This document shows positions 18,414 through 27,549 of a stretch of DNA of 64,000 nt, piece by piece. Location: NCBI GenBank assembly GCA_016213845.1, contig JACQZN010000012.1, forward strand, positions 83,537-147,536, written 5' to 3'. The stretch is from Candidatus Wallbacteria bacterium. Lineage in GTDB: Bacteria > Muiribacteriota > UBA6191 > JACPRK01. Position 1 is the stretch's first letter; each line of letters starts with the position of its first letter. A model generated the notes under the pieces. It did no database searches. It was not told the DNA's origin and was given only the letters and a program-made list of their open reading frames with translations. The translations under genes were made by a program, and so were the position numbers.

Positions 18414-20906
18414 CTAGGGGGCCGTGGGGGCAGACGCCGGGATCGAGATGTCGGCCTCGAGGAGCTGGCGGACTCTCGACGCCAGTTCCGAGGGCGTGAC
18501 CGGCTTATTCATCAGGTGGATGCCGGCGTCGAGCCCGCCCTGAGGGCCCAGCTCGTCGTCGGTATAGCCCGAGACGAACAGCACGCGCGTCAAAGGGCGG
18601 CTCTCCTGCAGAGCCGTGGCCAGAGCTGCCCCTCCCATCTCGGGCATCACGACATCGGTGATGACCAGGTCGATCGGCCCCTCATGCCCCTTCGTCAGTT
18701 CCAGAGCCGACCTGCCATTTTCCGCCAGGAGCACCTGGTAACCCTCCCTTGCCAGGGTGCGCCGGAACATCTCTCGCACGCCCTCCTCGTCGTCGACCAC
18801 CAGCACGGTCCCTTGCCCCCGCGCCGTCCGTTCGGCCGCGGGCCGGTGCGCAACTGCGGCCTCGGCGGCCGCGGATCGCGGGATGTAGACGTCGAAGCGC
18901 GTCCCTTCGCCAGGCCGACTGGACACCGAGATGCCGCCGCCGCTCTGTTGCACGATCCCGTGGACCGTGGCAAGGCCCAGCCCGGTCCCCTTCCCTTGCG
19001 GTTTGGTCGTGAAGAACGGTTCGAAGATGCGGGCCTGGGTCGCCTCGTCCATTCCGGTGCCCGAGTCCGACACGCTGAGCCGGACGTACTCCCCGGGCGC
19101 GACGCAGATCCGGGACGAAGCCGAGACGGCAACATTGGCCGTCGTGATGGTCAGGGAGCCGCCTCCCGGCATCGCATCGCGAGCGTTCACGGCCAGGTTG
19201 AGGAGCACCTGATCCATCTGGCCGGGGTCGGCCCGGACCATCCACACGCTCTCGGCCAGGTCCGTCCTGAGCGCGATGTGCTCGCCAATGAGGCGTCGGA
19301 GCATCTTTTCGGTCTCGATGACCAGATTGTTCGGGCTGAAGATCCGAGGTTGCAGCACTTGCTTGCGGCTGAAGGCCAGAAGCTGCTGCGTCAGGGAGCG
19401 CGCCTTTTCGGCCGTCCGGGCGATCACCTCGGCGTCCCGGTGGAAGGGAGACCCTTCGGGGGCACCCGTCATGATGAAGTCGGTGTAGCCGGAGATGATT
19501 GTCAGGAGGTTGTTGAAGTCATGCGCGACGCCGCCGGCGAGCTGTCCGAAGGCCTCCATCTTTTGCGACTGCCGCAGCATCGATTCGCTGCGCTCCAGCG
19601 CGGCCCGGGCGCGCGCCCGCTCCAACCCCAGCCCGACGATCTCGGCGATGGCCGCAAGGCCTCCCACCGACGGCTCGCCAAGCGGCCGGGACGAGTGGAC
19701 GCTCAACACGCCGACCAGCTCGCCTCCGACGATCAGCGGTTGCCCCGCGAACGCTCTCAATCCGCCGCAGAGAGCCCAGTCGGACGAGTTGAATCGGGCG
19801 TCGCGAGTGGCGTCCTCCACGAGCAAGGGCCGCCGCTCCGCGGCCACTATTCCAGCGCCACAGACCCCAATGGGTAGCTTGATCTCGCGCTTGTCGGCCG
19901 GCGGTTCCAGTCCGGCCCAGGAGCGCAGCTCCAGGTTTTGCGCACCTGGCTCGACGGTCCAGATGCGAACCAGCTCCACTTCCAGGTGGCCGAGGATCAG
20001 CTGGCAACACGTGCGGAACATCTGGGGAAGATCCAGGCTGCGCGCTAGCGCCATGCTCACGTCGGCGGTCAGCGCCGCCACGCGGCTGCCCTGCACCAGT
20101 GCCTGCTCGGCCACTTTCTGCTCGGTGATGTCGACCAGCACGCCCTGCAAGATCGGCGCGCCCTCTGCCGTTCGGCCGATCACGATCGCGTCGTCTCGGA
20201 ACCAGACCTCCTGCCCGCCCTCGGCGATCAGCCGGTAGTGCAGCGTCAGCTGGCTGCCGTCGGCACCCAGCTTCCGGACCGCCTCGAGGACCCGGGCCCG
20301 ATCTGCCGGATGGACCTTCTGACTCCAGAGCCCCGGCGGCACCAGCCAGCGGGTCCTGTCGTAGCCCAGCCGCGTCTCGATTTGCGGACTGACATAGAGC
20401 ATCCGGTGCGACTCCTCGAAAGCGGCCTGGTAGATGATAGCCGGCAAATGCTCCACCAGCGATCGGAGTCTGCGAGCCGATTCCCTCCAGTCGCGCCCGT
20501 CGGTCAGGAGCAGATCCTCGTCGGGAACGGGCGCGACCTTGGTGGACAGGGCCTCTTCGATCTTCCTGCGGATCTCCTCGACGTTGCCGCCCTTGGAAAG
20601 GACCCACCTCACGCCACAGTCCCGAGCGATGGAGCGTGCCTCCGATTCCAGGTAGGTCGAGGACCAGAAGATGACCGGAGTGGCTGCGAGCGCAGGTTCC
20701 GCATGCAGCCTCCGGACGAACTCGGTGCCGTCGGCGCCCGGCATGTAGATGTCACAGATCACCAGGTCGGGCTTCTCGGCCCTCACCAGCTGCAACCCCT
20801 TCTCGACTCCGGAAGCCTCCAGCGACCGGTGGCCGGCGTGCCGCAGGAGCGCGGTCATCAACTGCCGGTTCACTTCCCGGTCGTCGACGATCAGGACCGT
20901 TGCCAT
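18414..20906 (-). CDS. hybrid sensor histidine kinase with REC-PAS-GAF-HisKA-HATPase-REC layout
   Basis: An 830-residue soluble kinase. Residues 1-120 are a receiver domain with phospho-acceptor D52 (LVICDIYMPGADG). A PAS/PAC domain spans about 145-265 and a GAF domain about 275-435. HisKA has H462 in LAGGVAHDFNN, with LTQQLLAFSRKQ following. The ATPase has NLAVNARDAM (N box), VSDSGTGM (G1) and GKGTGLGLATVHG (G2). Residues 700-815 are a second receiver with D751 (LVITDVVMPEMGG) and K801. This is the layout of cytosolic hybrid kinases in the VAHDFNN class; the terminal receiver would take phosphate from H462. No transmembrane segment is present, so input is intracellular through PAS/GAF. No output regulator is adjacent. 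Confidence 0.95.
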   Translation of the reverse strand: MATVLIVDDREVNRQLMTALLRHAGHRSLEASGVEKGLQLVRAEKPDLVICDIYMPGADGTEFVRRLHAEPALAATPVIFWSSTYLESEARSIARDCGVRWVLSKGGNVEEIRRKIEEALSTKVAPVPDEDLLLTDGRDWRESARRLRSLVEHLPAIIYQAAFEESHRMLYVSPQIETRLGYDRTRWLVPPGLWSQKVHPADRARVLEAVRKLGADGSQLTLHYRLIAEGGQEVWFRDDAIVIGRTAEGAPILQGVLVDITEQKVAEQALVQGSRVAALTADVSMALARSLDLPQMFRTCCQLILGHLEVELVRIWTVEPGAQNLELRSWAGLEPPADKREIKLPIGVCGAGIVAAERRPLLVEDATRDARFNSSDWALCGGLRAFAGQPLIVGGELVGVLSVHSSRPLGEPSVGGLAAIAEIVGLGLERARARAALERSESMLRQSQKMEAFGQLAGGVAHDFNNLLTIISGYTDFIMTGAPEGSPFHRDAEVIARTAEKARSLTQQLLAFSRKQVLQPRIFSPNNLVIETEKMLRRLIGEHIALRTDLAESVWMVRADPGQMDQVLLNLAVNARDAMPGGGSLTITTANVAVSASSRICVAPGEYVRLSVSDSGTGMDEATQARIFEPFFTTKPQGKGTGLGLATVHGIVQQSGGGISVSSRPGEGTRFDVYIPRSAAAEAAVAHRPAAERTARGQGTVLVVDDEEGVREMFRRTLAREGYQVLLAENGRSALELTKGHEGPIDLVITDVVMPEMGGAALATALQESRPLTRVLFVSGYTDDELGPQGGLDAGIHLMNKPVTPSELASRVRQLLEADISIPASAPTAP

Positions 20907-20981
20907 ACAGACGTCACCCCCGTAGACGGAGGCCCACCGGAATGAAACGTGACGCCGCCGAGCGGTCTTCGAAACGAGTTG

Positions 20982-21051
20982 AACTGGGGGATCAAGAGAG
21001 GCCTCCCGATGGTCGCACAGAGGGCCGGACTTCCTCCTACGGCCCCCAGTT
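20982..21051. other. long inverted repeat in a 275-base gap; possible structured RNA
   Basis: AACTGGGGG at 20982-20990 pairs perfectly with CCCCCAGTT at 21043-21051 around a purine-rich interior. The surrounding gap 20907-21181 has no gene. A further hairpin, ACGGAGCCC with GGGCTCCGT, lies within about 21096-21126. No known riboswitch or RNA signature was recognised. Confidence 0.3.
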
Positions 21052-21142
21052 GCCGAGGGAAGAACCTGCGAATCCGAGGTGAAACTTGTGCTGTCCGACG
21101 GAGCCCTGCTTTGCGGGGGCTCCGTTCCCTGCGCTACCCGTG

Positions 21143-21174
21143 CTCGATCGTAGGATCGAGACCCTCTTTGAGGG
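21143..21174 (-). terminator. double hairpin downstream of the ceramidase-like gene
   Basis: CTCGATC-GTAG-GATCGAG (21143-21160) and CCCTC-TTT-GAGGG (21162-21174) are adjacent perfect stems just past the minus-strand stop at 21182. No strong U-tract follows in the minus direction, so this is a weak terminator call. Confidence 0.35.
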
Positions 21175-21181
21175 ATTTACT

Positions 21182-21907
21182 TCATTCTAACAGAGGAGCT
21201 CGGCCGGACGCAATCCTCTCGAAGAAGTGGTACGCGGCGTAGAGCGACACGGCACTGAACAGGTGCCAGAAAGCGTGGCCCTGCAGCAGGTGGTCGGTGG
21301 GGTCGCACCAGCAACCGGTGATATCGAGCGCAGCGCAACCGGCAGCCGCGAACAGGCTGACCAGCGCAGCGGCGAACCAGCCGTAGGCCGGCGCGGCGCG
21401 ACCGGTCCTGCGAAGCACGACCTCCTGGACGATGACGGCGATCGCGAGCGCCGCGATGAGCAGCTGGTACGGAAAACCGATGGCGTGGAGCGCCGGGATG
21501 GAGCCGCTCAGCATCGCCACGCAGGCCACGTAAACGACCCGCACCCGGCGTGCCGGGAGCCAACCTTGCCGCTGCAGGTTCAGCACGATGAAGAGAGCCA
21601 GGATGACGAACATCCCCAGGTAATCGAAGAACTGAAAGAAGAGCGTGTACGACGCGTGGAACGCCGCGGATGCCGCACCCAGGAAGGCGCAGGCCGCCGG
21701 ATACAGGGCCAGCAGGCCGCCCGGTTCCCGGCCACGCGCCCGGCGCCAGAGCAGCCACGCGACCAGGAAGTAGGCCAGGTTGGAGTAGGTGTTGGCCGGC
21801 GCCGTGATCCAGGCGCAGAGATTCTCCTCGCACCACTTGATGTTGGGTGGCGCCCAGTCGGCCCAGGGACAGCCGGGCGGAAGCGGGGGGACCTGGGGGA
21901 GTTGCAT
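21182..21907 (-). CDS. ceramidase-like (CREST superfamily) integral membrane hydrolase
   Basis: A 241-residue protein with about seven membrane segments. Near the N-terminus KWCEENLCAWITAPANTYSN matches the WCE-N start of alkaline ceramidases. Zinc-site candidates are H84 (SAAFHASYT), D95 (FFQFFDYLGM), H211 and H215 (GHAFWHLFS), matching the His/Asp set of CREST hydrolases. Family members cleave ceramide to sphingosine and fatty acid in membranes; bacterial members may act on other lipids. ATG 21907 is used; a TTG 24 bases upstream inside the previous gene is also possible. It follows the papain-like gene by 10 bases and is probably in one transcript with it. Confidence 0.85.
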   Translation of the reverse strand: MQLPQVPPLPPGCPWADWAPPNIKWCEENLCAWITAPANTYSNLAYFLVAWLLWRRARGREPGGLLALYPAACAFLGAASAAFHASYTLFFQFFDYLGMFVILALFIVLNLQRQGWLPARRVRVVYVACVAMLSGSIPALHAIGFPYQLLIAALAIAVIVQEVVLRRTGRAAPAYGWFAAALVSLFAAAGCAALDITGCWCDPTDHLLQGHAFWHLFSAVSLYAAYHFFERIASGRAPLLE

Positions 21908-21917
21908 TCGGGGAGGC

Positions 21918-23636
21918 CTAGCGGCCGGCAAGGGCAGGAAAGGCGGCCAGCAGCCGCCCGCGGCGCAGACGGGAAAGACCGGTGAGGAAGAGCTCGCGGT
22001 AGGGCTGAAGGCGTCGCGCGGCCCCCGTGGAGCCCAGGCGCGCGACCCAGCGGGTTACCTCTTCGGTGGAGCTCGACAGCCCTTCTGTGATCCATTGCGG
22101 CGTGTAAACCGGACGGTGATTCTCCAGCTGGTCGGTCAAGAGCGCCCAGCGCGCGATCGCCAGGGGCGCCCCCCGGACGCTGCCCGGCCACCTCACGCGC
22201 GCGTTGAAATCGCCGCCCCCTGGGGCGCGCCAGTGGTGTCGCGAAAATGCAATGTCGACAGCACCGGCGAGCGGCCAGCTCACCCGGCGCCCGCCCGAGC
22301 CGTCCGGTTCGAGCTCCAGCAGACGCCCATCGCGATGCGCCGCGACGTCACAGTCCAGCCGACCGCCCTCGGAGTGCCGGACAACGAGCGAACCTCCGTC
22401 CAGGTCGAGCCACAGTCGATGAGGAAAGACCACGGCGCCGCGCAAGAGCTTCGAGGGGATGCTCATCAGCCCGGGTCCGCCGGAGTTGTCCCAGAGGTAG
22501 CCGGCGGCCTTGTTGCCGTAGCTCTCGTGGTAGACGAACACGGTACTGCCGTCCCGTTCGAAGTGACCGACGATGGGGATGGCGTGCAGGCCGACCGGCA
22601 CCACACCGAACAACCGTTTCTGGGTCATGCCGAGCACGATGCCGTGGCGGTCAAGCGCCTCCACGATGGCGCGCTCGTCGTGGCGGTTGCGCGTGAAGAG
22701 CGTCTCGAAGGGCCCATCCATGTGGTACTTTTCGGGCCAGTAGGAGTAGACCGGCGCCGAATTCCGATACAACGGGTCCGCCAGCTCCTCTTCCACGGGC
22801 GTGGTCAGCAGTCGCGCATACCCGCGCAAGCTGGTCGGGATGCGCTCGCGGGTGACCGGGTCCAGCGTCTTCTCCGCGGGCGGCAGGCGCGAGTAGTGCA
22901 CCGGGTCCCGCCGGGCGCGGTGGTGGTACAGCACCTCCAGCTCGCGGGGATTGAGCCCGTACTCCTGCAATCCGTTGACGAGGTTCTGGTAGCGGCCGGT
23001 GGGCGGCTTGCCGTGCATCGCGCCCCACCAGTCGACCACGGTCGAAGACGCGTAGCTCAAGCACTTGTAGGCCGGATACTGCACGCCCGCGCTGTAGCGC
23101 CAGGCCGTCCGCATCCGCCCCGAGGCGCGCACCTGTTCGACCCAGGACCAGCGCTCCTCCTGGTTCTTGAACGGCAGGAGATCCCAGCCCTCGATCAGTC
23201 GCGCGCGCTCCAGATGCGCCGGCGTGACCGCGAAGCGATTCGCGCGGTCGATGTCGGCCGGCAGCACCTCGGCCACCCGGGGATCGGCCGTACGCACCAG
23301 GTCCAGCAGCTCGGCCTCGGTGGAAAGAAATGGAGGCTCCAGCCCCGGCAGCCACCCCGGCCAGGCGAGGATCTCTCCCGTGAACGGATCGCACGGGACC
23401 AGCGCCCCGATCTTCCCTTTTCGCTCCAGAGGAGCAATGTAGCGCGCAGGCTGGTCGCGGACGTGGAAGAGTCTCGGCTCGCCGACCCGGTCGAAGCTGC
23501 CCAGGAAGGCGCGCAGGTCCTCCCCATACGGGTCGAACGCCCTGGGCTCCGACGCCGTCAACTCCCGGATCGCCCGCACGACGCCGAGCCGGATCTCCTC
23601 GGCGGCGAGCGCCGTTTCGCGTGGCCCGTCTGACAC
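21918..23636 (-). CDS. papain-like (C1-type) cysteine-protease-fold protein, divergent active site
   Basis: A 572-residue protein without a signal peptide. GVQYPAYKCLSYASSTVVDW (C192, Q187) resembles the QGxCGSCWAF active-site segment of papain. VGLHAIPIVGHFERDG (H351) then FVYHESYGNKAAGYLWDN resembles the HAVxIVGY...NSWG segment. The catalytic Asn position reads Glu (E371), so peptidase activity is uncertain; it could be an amidase, transglutaminase-like enzyme or inactive scaffold. About 185 residues precede the Cys, and 170 follow, ending in a basic helix. It lies directly upstream of the ceramidase-like gene. The functional reading is my inference from motif spacing. Confidence 0.6.
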   Translation of the reverse strand: MSDGPRETALAAEEIRLGVVRAIRELTASEPRAFDPYGEDLRAFLGSFDRVGEPRLFHVRDQPARYIAPLERKGKIGALVPCDPFTGEILAWPGWLPGLEPPFLSTEAELLDLVRTADPRVAEVLPADIDRANRFAVTPAHLERARLIEGWDLLPFKNQEERWSWVEQVRASGRMRTAWRYSAGVQYPAYKCLSYASSTVVDWWGAMHGKPPTGRYQNLVNGLQEYGLNPRELEVLYHHRARRDPVHYSRLPPAEKTLDPVTRERIPTSLRGYARLLTTPVEEELADPLYRNSAPVYSYWPEKYHMDGPFETLFTRNRHDERAIVEALDRHGIVLGMTQKRLFGVVPVGLHAIPIVGHFERDGSTVFVYHESYGNKAAGYLWDNSGGPGLMSIPSKLLRGAVVFPHRLWLDLDGGSLVVRHSEGGRLDCDVAAHRDGRLLELEPDGSGGRRVSWPLAGAVDIAFSRHHWRAPGGGDFNARVRWPGSVRGAPLAIARWALLTDQLENHRPVYTPQWITEGLSSSTEEVTRWVARLGSTGAARRLQPYRELFLTGLSRLRRGRLLAAFPALAGR

Positions 23637-23657
23637 GCGCTCACTTTAGCCGATGCG

Positions 23658-23821
23658 GGGGGGAGTGGGGAGTAGTCAGTAGACAGTAGACAGTAGTCAG
23701 TAGGGGAGCACGCGACTGCGACGCATTCTCGCCCCCCTCAGGATTCACGCCTGACGCCTGACGCCTGACTCCTGAAGCCTGATCCCTCACTCCTCAAGCC
23801 TCACTCCTCAAGCCTCAAGCC
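23658..23821. repeat. simple-sequence tracts (AGTAGTCAGTAGACAGT and CTGACGCCTGAC types)
   Basis: 23663-23704 is built from AGTAGACAGTAGTC-type units and 23750-23821 from GCCTGACGCCTGACTCCTGA and CCTCACTCCTCAAG-type units. It separates two minus-strand genes and holds no frame of its own. A related AGTAGCGAGTAGTG tract occurs at 59250-59284. Confidence 0.75.
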
Positions 23822-26005
23822 TCACCCCTGGAGCCTCACCAACCTGGCTGGGATCGACTTGAAGGCGGGTGTGCCGCTCCGAGGGTCGATTCTTCGAGGG
23901 ACGAGCACGTTGGACTCGGGGTAGTACATCGCGACGTTGCCAGTGCGGATATCTGCCAGGGCTGCGCGCACGACCATGGACCCGGCCTCGGTTTCGACGC
24001 GGACGCGCGAGCCTTCGACGAGCCCGAGCGCACGGGCATCCTCGGACGACATCATCACGACGTCGCGCCGGTCGTTGCCGCGATAGAGGTCCTCCTGGTC
24101 GTAGACCACGGTGTTGAACTGCCCTTCCGAGCGGATCGTCATCAGGCGGAACTGACCCGCGGGCCACGTGCGGTCGGAAAGCGGCGTGACGTGGAACCGG
24201 GCCCTGCCGTCCGCCGTGGCGAAGCGGGGCTCGTGGAAGGTGCGGCCCGCGATCTGGAACTCGGGGCCGCCGGCGTCCAGCCGCGCGATCGGCTCCAGCC
24301 CGGGAACGGCTGCGGCCATCTGCTCGCGCAAGTGGCGGTGGGAGCGCATCCGACGCCAGTCGAAGCGGCCGGGTGGCAGCACGCGCTCGGCCAGTGAGGC
24401 GACGATGTCGACCTCGCTCCTGTGCTCGCCCGGCACCGAGGCGGTGCCGCCCTCGCTCGATCGCACGAAATTGAACATCGACTCCTGCGTCGTCGACTGC
24501 GCCTCCTCGTCGCGCGCAAGGCACGGTACGACGTAAGCGGTCTGGCCGCGCCCCTGCACGTGGCCCGGGTTGAGCTTGGTCGTGATCGAGAACGTCAGCG
24601 GGATCTTCTGCAGCGCGGAAGCGGCCCAGGCGCTGTCCGGATTGCTCGCGTAGAGGTTTCCGCCCAGCAGGATCGCGGCGTCGATCTGGCCGGCGGCGGC
24701 AGCGACCATCGACGCGTAGGTATCCTGCCCCGGGCGGGTCGCGTCCACGCCGTAGAGCTGGGCCAGCCTGGAGGCGAACGCGTCCTTGACGCGGGGCGTC
24801 ACGCCGACCGTGCCGATTCCCTGGACGTTGGAGTGGCCGCGGATTGGCAGGAGCCCGCAGCCAGGCTTTCCCAGCCACCCGAGCGCGAGCGCCAGGTTGG
24901 ACAGCGCCAGGATGTTGTCGACGCCGTTCTCATGGTGCGTCAGGCCCATCGCCCAGAGGAAGATGCCCCGGCGGGCCGAGAGCAAGAGCTGCACCGCTTC
25001 GTGAACGTCCCCGCGCGAAAGTCCCGCCGCTTCGAGCAGCCTGGGCCAGGGCGTCGCGTCCAGGTCGGCCTCCACCGCCTCCCACCCGGAAGTACTCGAG
25101 GATACGAACGCGCGATCGACTCCTCCGGCTTCGCAAACGCCCTTGAGAAATGCCTTGAACACGGCCGCGTCGCCGCCAGCGTGCGGTTGCAGGTAGAGGT
25201 CCGAGAGCTGTGAGCCGAACAGCATGCTCCGCCAGTCGGAGGGCACCCGGAACCGCACCAGCCCAAGCTCCTTCAACGGATTCACGACCAGCACGCGCCC
25301 GCCCCGGCGGCGCAGCCCCACGAGCTGCGTGATGAGGCGCGGATGGTTGCTGGCCGGATTCGCCCCTGCTATCAACGCCAGGTCCGCCTTGCCCAGATCC
25401 TCCAGCGTCATCGAGGCCGTTCCCGAGCCGTAGACCATCCCGAGCGCCACGCCGGAAGCCGAGTGACAGTAGTACGAGCAGTTGTGGATGTTCGCGGTGC
25501 CGTAGAGGCGCGCGACCAGCTGGGTCAGGAAGGCGGCCTCGTTGCTCGAGCGGCCCGACATGTAGAAGAAGACGCGCTCGGGGTCGGCAGCCGCCAGGGC
25601 CGTGCCGGCCGCGTCGAGCGCCTCGTCCCAGGAGCATCGCTCGAAGTGCGTGGCTCCGGGAAGGGCGCGGACAGGGAACGCCAGCCGCCCCAGCCGCTCG
25701 AAGCCGGCCGAGTCGAGCCTCGCCATGGCCGCGAGCGGAGTCCTCCGGAAGAACTCCTCGCCGATGCTCCCGGCCATGTCCCCGGATTGAGCCTGGATCG
25801 ACTTCTTGCACACCTCGGGGAAGTGACCCAGCTCGTTCACCATTCCCCCGCGCCGTCCGCCCATCCCCAGGGCGCACGTCTTGCACGCGTTGTGCGAGCG
25901 CAACCGACCGTACAGCTTCAGGAAGCCGCCGGCTTCCCGCGCCTTGCGCATCGAATAGAAGACTGCGGCGAACCCTCCGCCCGCGGAGACTCGTGGCCTG
26001 CCCAT
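23822..26005 (-). CDS. FdhF/YdeP-family molybdopterin oxidoreductase alpha subunit
   Basis: ATG 26005 has AGGAGG 7 bases upstream; a longer open frame upstream is not used. The 727-residue product fits the 700-770 residue family. NACKTCALGMGGRRGGMVNE (C41, C44) is the cluster-binding-like start typical of YdeP. FFYMSGRSSNEAAFL, NCSYYCHSASG, LIAGANPASNHP and GHSNVQGIGTVGVTP are molybdopterin-fold motifs, and the C-terminal domain has MTIRSEGQFNTVVYDQED. Relatives are formate-dehydrogenase-like enzymes; in E. coli YdeP is tied to acid resistance. It is a lone alpha subunit with no Fe-S, cytochrome or cofactor-insertion gene beside it, so electron partner and substrate are unknown. Confidence 0.9.
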   Translation of the reverse strand: MGRPRVSAGGGFAAVFYSMRKAREAGGFLKLYGRLRSHNACKTCALGMGGRRGGMVNELGHFPEVCKKSIQAQSGDMAGSIGEEFFRRTPLAAMARLDSAGFERLGRLAFPVRALPGATHFERCSWDEALDAAGTALAAADPERVFFYMSGRSSNEAAFLTQLVARLYGTANIHNCSYYCHSASGVALGMVYGSGTASMTLEDLGKADLALIAGANPASNHPRLITQLVGLRRRGGRVLVVNPLKELGLVRFRVPSDWRSMLFGSQLSDLYLQPHAGGDAAVFKAFLKGVCEAGGVDRAFVSSSTSGWEAVEADLDATPWPRLLEAAGLSRGDVHEAVQLLLSARRGIFLWAMGLTHHENGVDNILALSNLALALGWLGKPGCGLLPIRGHSNVQGIGTVGVTPRVKDAFASRLAQLYGVDATRPGQDTYASMVAAAAGQIDAAILLGGNLYASNPDSAWAASALQKIPLTFSITTKLNPGHVQGRGQTAYVVPCLARDEEAQSTTQESMFNFVRSSEGGTASVPGEHRSEVDIVASLAERVLPPGRFDWRRMRSHRHLREQMAAAVPGLEPIARLDAGGPEFQIAGRTFHEPRFATADGRARFHVTPLSDRTWPAGQFRLMTIRSEGQFNTVVYDQEDLYRGNDRRDVVMMSSEDARALGLVEGSRVRVETEAGSMVVRAALADIRTGNVAMYYPESNVLVPRRIDPRSGTPAFKSIPARLVRLQG

Positions 26006-26083
26006 CCCGGACCTCCTCGTCGGAGCCAGGATATCAGGGGACGCGGCGGCGAAATTCCCGGGCAGTTGCTGTACTGTTGTGGC

Positions 26084-26560
26084 GTGCTCTCCCCGGTCTG
26101 CGGCGCTACCGCCTTCCGACGCCGGTGCCGGCCCGTGCCTGGGCGCGGATTTTCGCTCGTGGAGGCGCTGCTCGCCTCGGCCATCGCCTTCGTCGCCGCC
26201 GGGATCTGGGTCGGGATGCACGCTTTCCAGGCGCGCCAGGATCGCGACCTGAACGCCCGTCTGGCCGCGCTCGACGAGGCGCGAGGCGCCATGGAACGCG
26301 TCGTCGCCCGGCCGTTCCGCTTCCTGGCGGCAAGCCCCGTCACGGCAGCCTCGGTGACCCCGTCCCCGGCGGGCGCCTTCCGCGAGCTTGCAGGCGCCGC
26401 GGTGCACGTCAGCGTGCGGCCGTACGCCGACGGCGCCAGCGGGCCGGACGCCGAGGCGCTGGAGATCGACGTCGTGGCGAGCTGGCGCGAAGACGGCGTC
26501 GCCCGGAAGCTGCGCCTTACGACGGTAAGGACCGATTCAACGCTGGAGGCGCTGCCATGA
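26084..26560 (+). CDS. prepilin-type N-terminal cleavage/methylation protein (minor pseudopilin, PilV-like)
   Basis: The leader ends PGRG and is followed by FSLVEALLASAIAFVAAG, with the Glu at +5 of class III signal peptides for prepilin peptidase. GTG 26084 gives a basic 22-residue leader; GTG 26135 would give a 5-residue leader; neither has a Shine-Dalgarno. The rest (about 135 residues) is a globular pseudopilin head. It is first in a chain of overlapping genes, divergent from the molybdoenzyme. Likely role: minor subunit of a type IV pilus or type II secretion pseudopilus. Confidence 0.75.
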   Translation: MLSPVCGATAFRRRCRPVPGRGFSLVEALLASAIAFVAAGIWVGMHAFQARQDRDLNARLAALDEARGAMERVVARPFRFLAASPVTAASVTPSPAGAFRELAGAAVHVSVRPYADGASGPDAEALEIDVVASWREDGVARKLRLTTVRTDSTLEALP

Positions 26561-27117
26561 CGCGCCGAGGCATGACCCTGCTCGAGCTCCTGGTCGGCGC
26601 CGCGATCGGGCTCGGTTCGCTCGCGGCGGTCGTGGGACTAGTGACGCTCTACCGCAAGCCGGCTGACCGGCGCGAGCGCGTGCGGGCGGCGTCGGTCTCG
26701 CTCGCCCTCACGATGGAGCGCATCGTGCGCTCCGTGCGAGACGCGGCATCGGTCGAAGAAGCGGCCGGCCCGACCCTGCTGCTCAGGACTCCCGAGGGGA
26801 CAGTCGACTTGTACCAATTTCGGCCGGCGGCCGAAGGGCGACCGGGGGAGCTCGTGTTGATCGAGGATGCAGCGCGGCCCCAGGCCGCGGGCGGCGCCGT
26901 CGAGACCGTGCTGGCCTCGCAGCTCGCGCGCGCCAGCTTCGTGCCGACCGATGCGGGACTGCCGCTCCTGCCCTTGCCCGCGCAGCTGGGGCCGATCGCG
27001 CAGGACGGCGCGGACACCGTCGCGTGCGCGCTCGAGCTCACGGTCGAGGGGCAGCCCGTGCGCGTGGCGACTTCGGCCTCGTGCCGCAACGGGCGCTGGG
27101 GGGCGCTGCTGCGATGA
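26557..27117 (+). CDS. prepilin-type protein (PilW-like)
   Basis: ATG 26557 overlaps the previous stop by ATGA, with GGAGG 8 bases upstream. The 186-residue product begins MTRRGMTLLELLVGAAIGLG, a short leader with G|MTLLE cleavage motif and one hydrophobic helix. A head domain includes MERIVRSVRDAASVEEA, as in PilW-type minor pilins. It is translationally coupled on both sides. Confidence 0.8.
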   Translation: MTRRGMTLLELLVGAAIGLGSLAAVVGLVTLYRKPADRRERVRAASVSLALTMERIVRSVRDAASVEEAAGPTLLLRTPEGTVDLYQFRPAAEGRPGELVLIEDAARPQAAGGAVETVLASQLARASFVPTDAGLPLLPLPAQLGPIAQDGADTVACALELTVEGQPVRVATSASCRNGRWGALLR

Positions 27118-27512
27118 CGCAGCTCCAAGGCGGCCGAGACTTCCGCCGCACCGACCGGCGGCGGGGGCAGGCCGTGGCACTGGTGCTGGCGATGCTGGCG
27201 GTGCTCGGCGGCTTGCTGGCCGTGCGCTCCATCCTCGGCGAGAGCGATCTGCGGCGGGCGCGGCACGCCATCCATCACAACCAGGCGACCTACGCCGCCG
27301 AGGGCGGCCTGCAGCTGGCGCTGATGGCCCGGGAGCGCCCCAACGCGCCGGATAGCTGGGCGTTCCGGGTCGGCGATCACGACGTCCTGGTCGTCGAGCA
27401 CGCCGCGGACCCGTACCTCTGCGAGCTGAGAGCCACCGTCCGCATCGGGGACGTCACGGTCACGCGCTCTCTCTACCTGCAACCGCCCATCCACCACGGG
27501 GGACACCCCTGA
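27114..27512 (+). CDS. PilX-like membrane-anchored minor pilus assembly protein
   Basis: ATG 27114 overlaps the upstream stop by ATGA. The 132-residue product has a basic N-terminus (DFRRTDRRRGQ) then a helix AVALVLAMLAVLGGLLAVRS. ATYAAEGGLQLALMARER follows, the AAEGGxxxA pattern of PilX N-terminal domains that sit beside PilV and PilW genes. No prepilin cleavage site is present, as in PilX-type proteins. Role is inferred from order and motif. Confidence 0.7.
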   Translation: MTQLQGGRDFRRTDRRRGQAVALVLAMLAVLGGLLAVRSILGESDLRRARHAIHHNQATYAAEGGLQLALMARERPNAPDSWAFRVGDHDVLVVEHAADPYLCELRATVRIGDVTVTRSLYLQPPIHHGGHP

Positions 27513-27549
27513 GCTCGCCTCGCCGGCGAGAAGGAGGAGGATTCGATCG

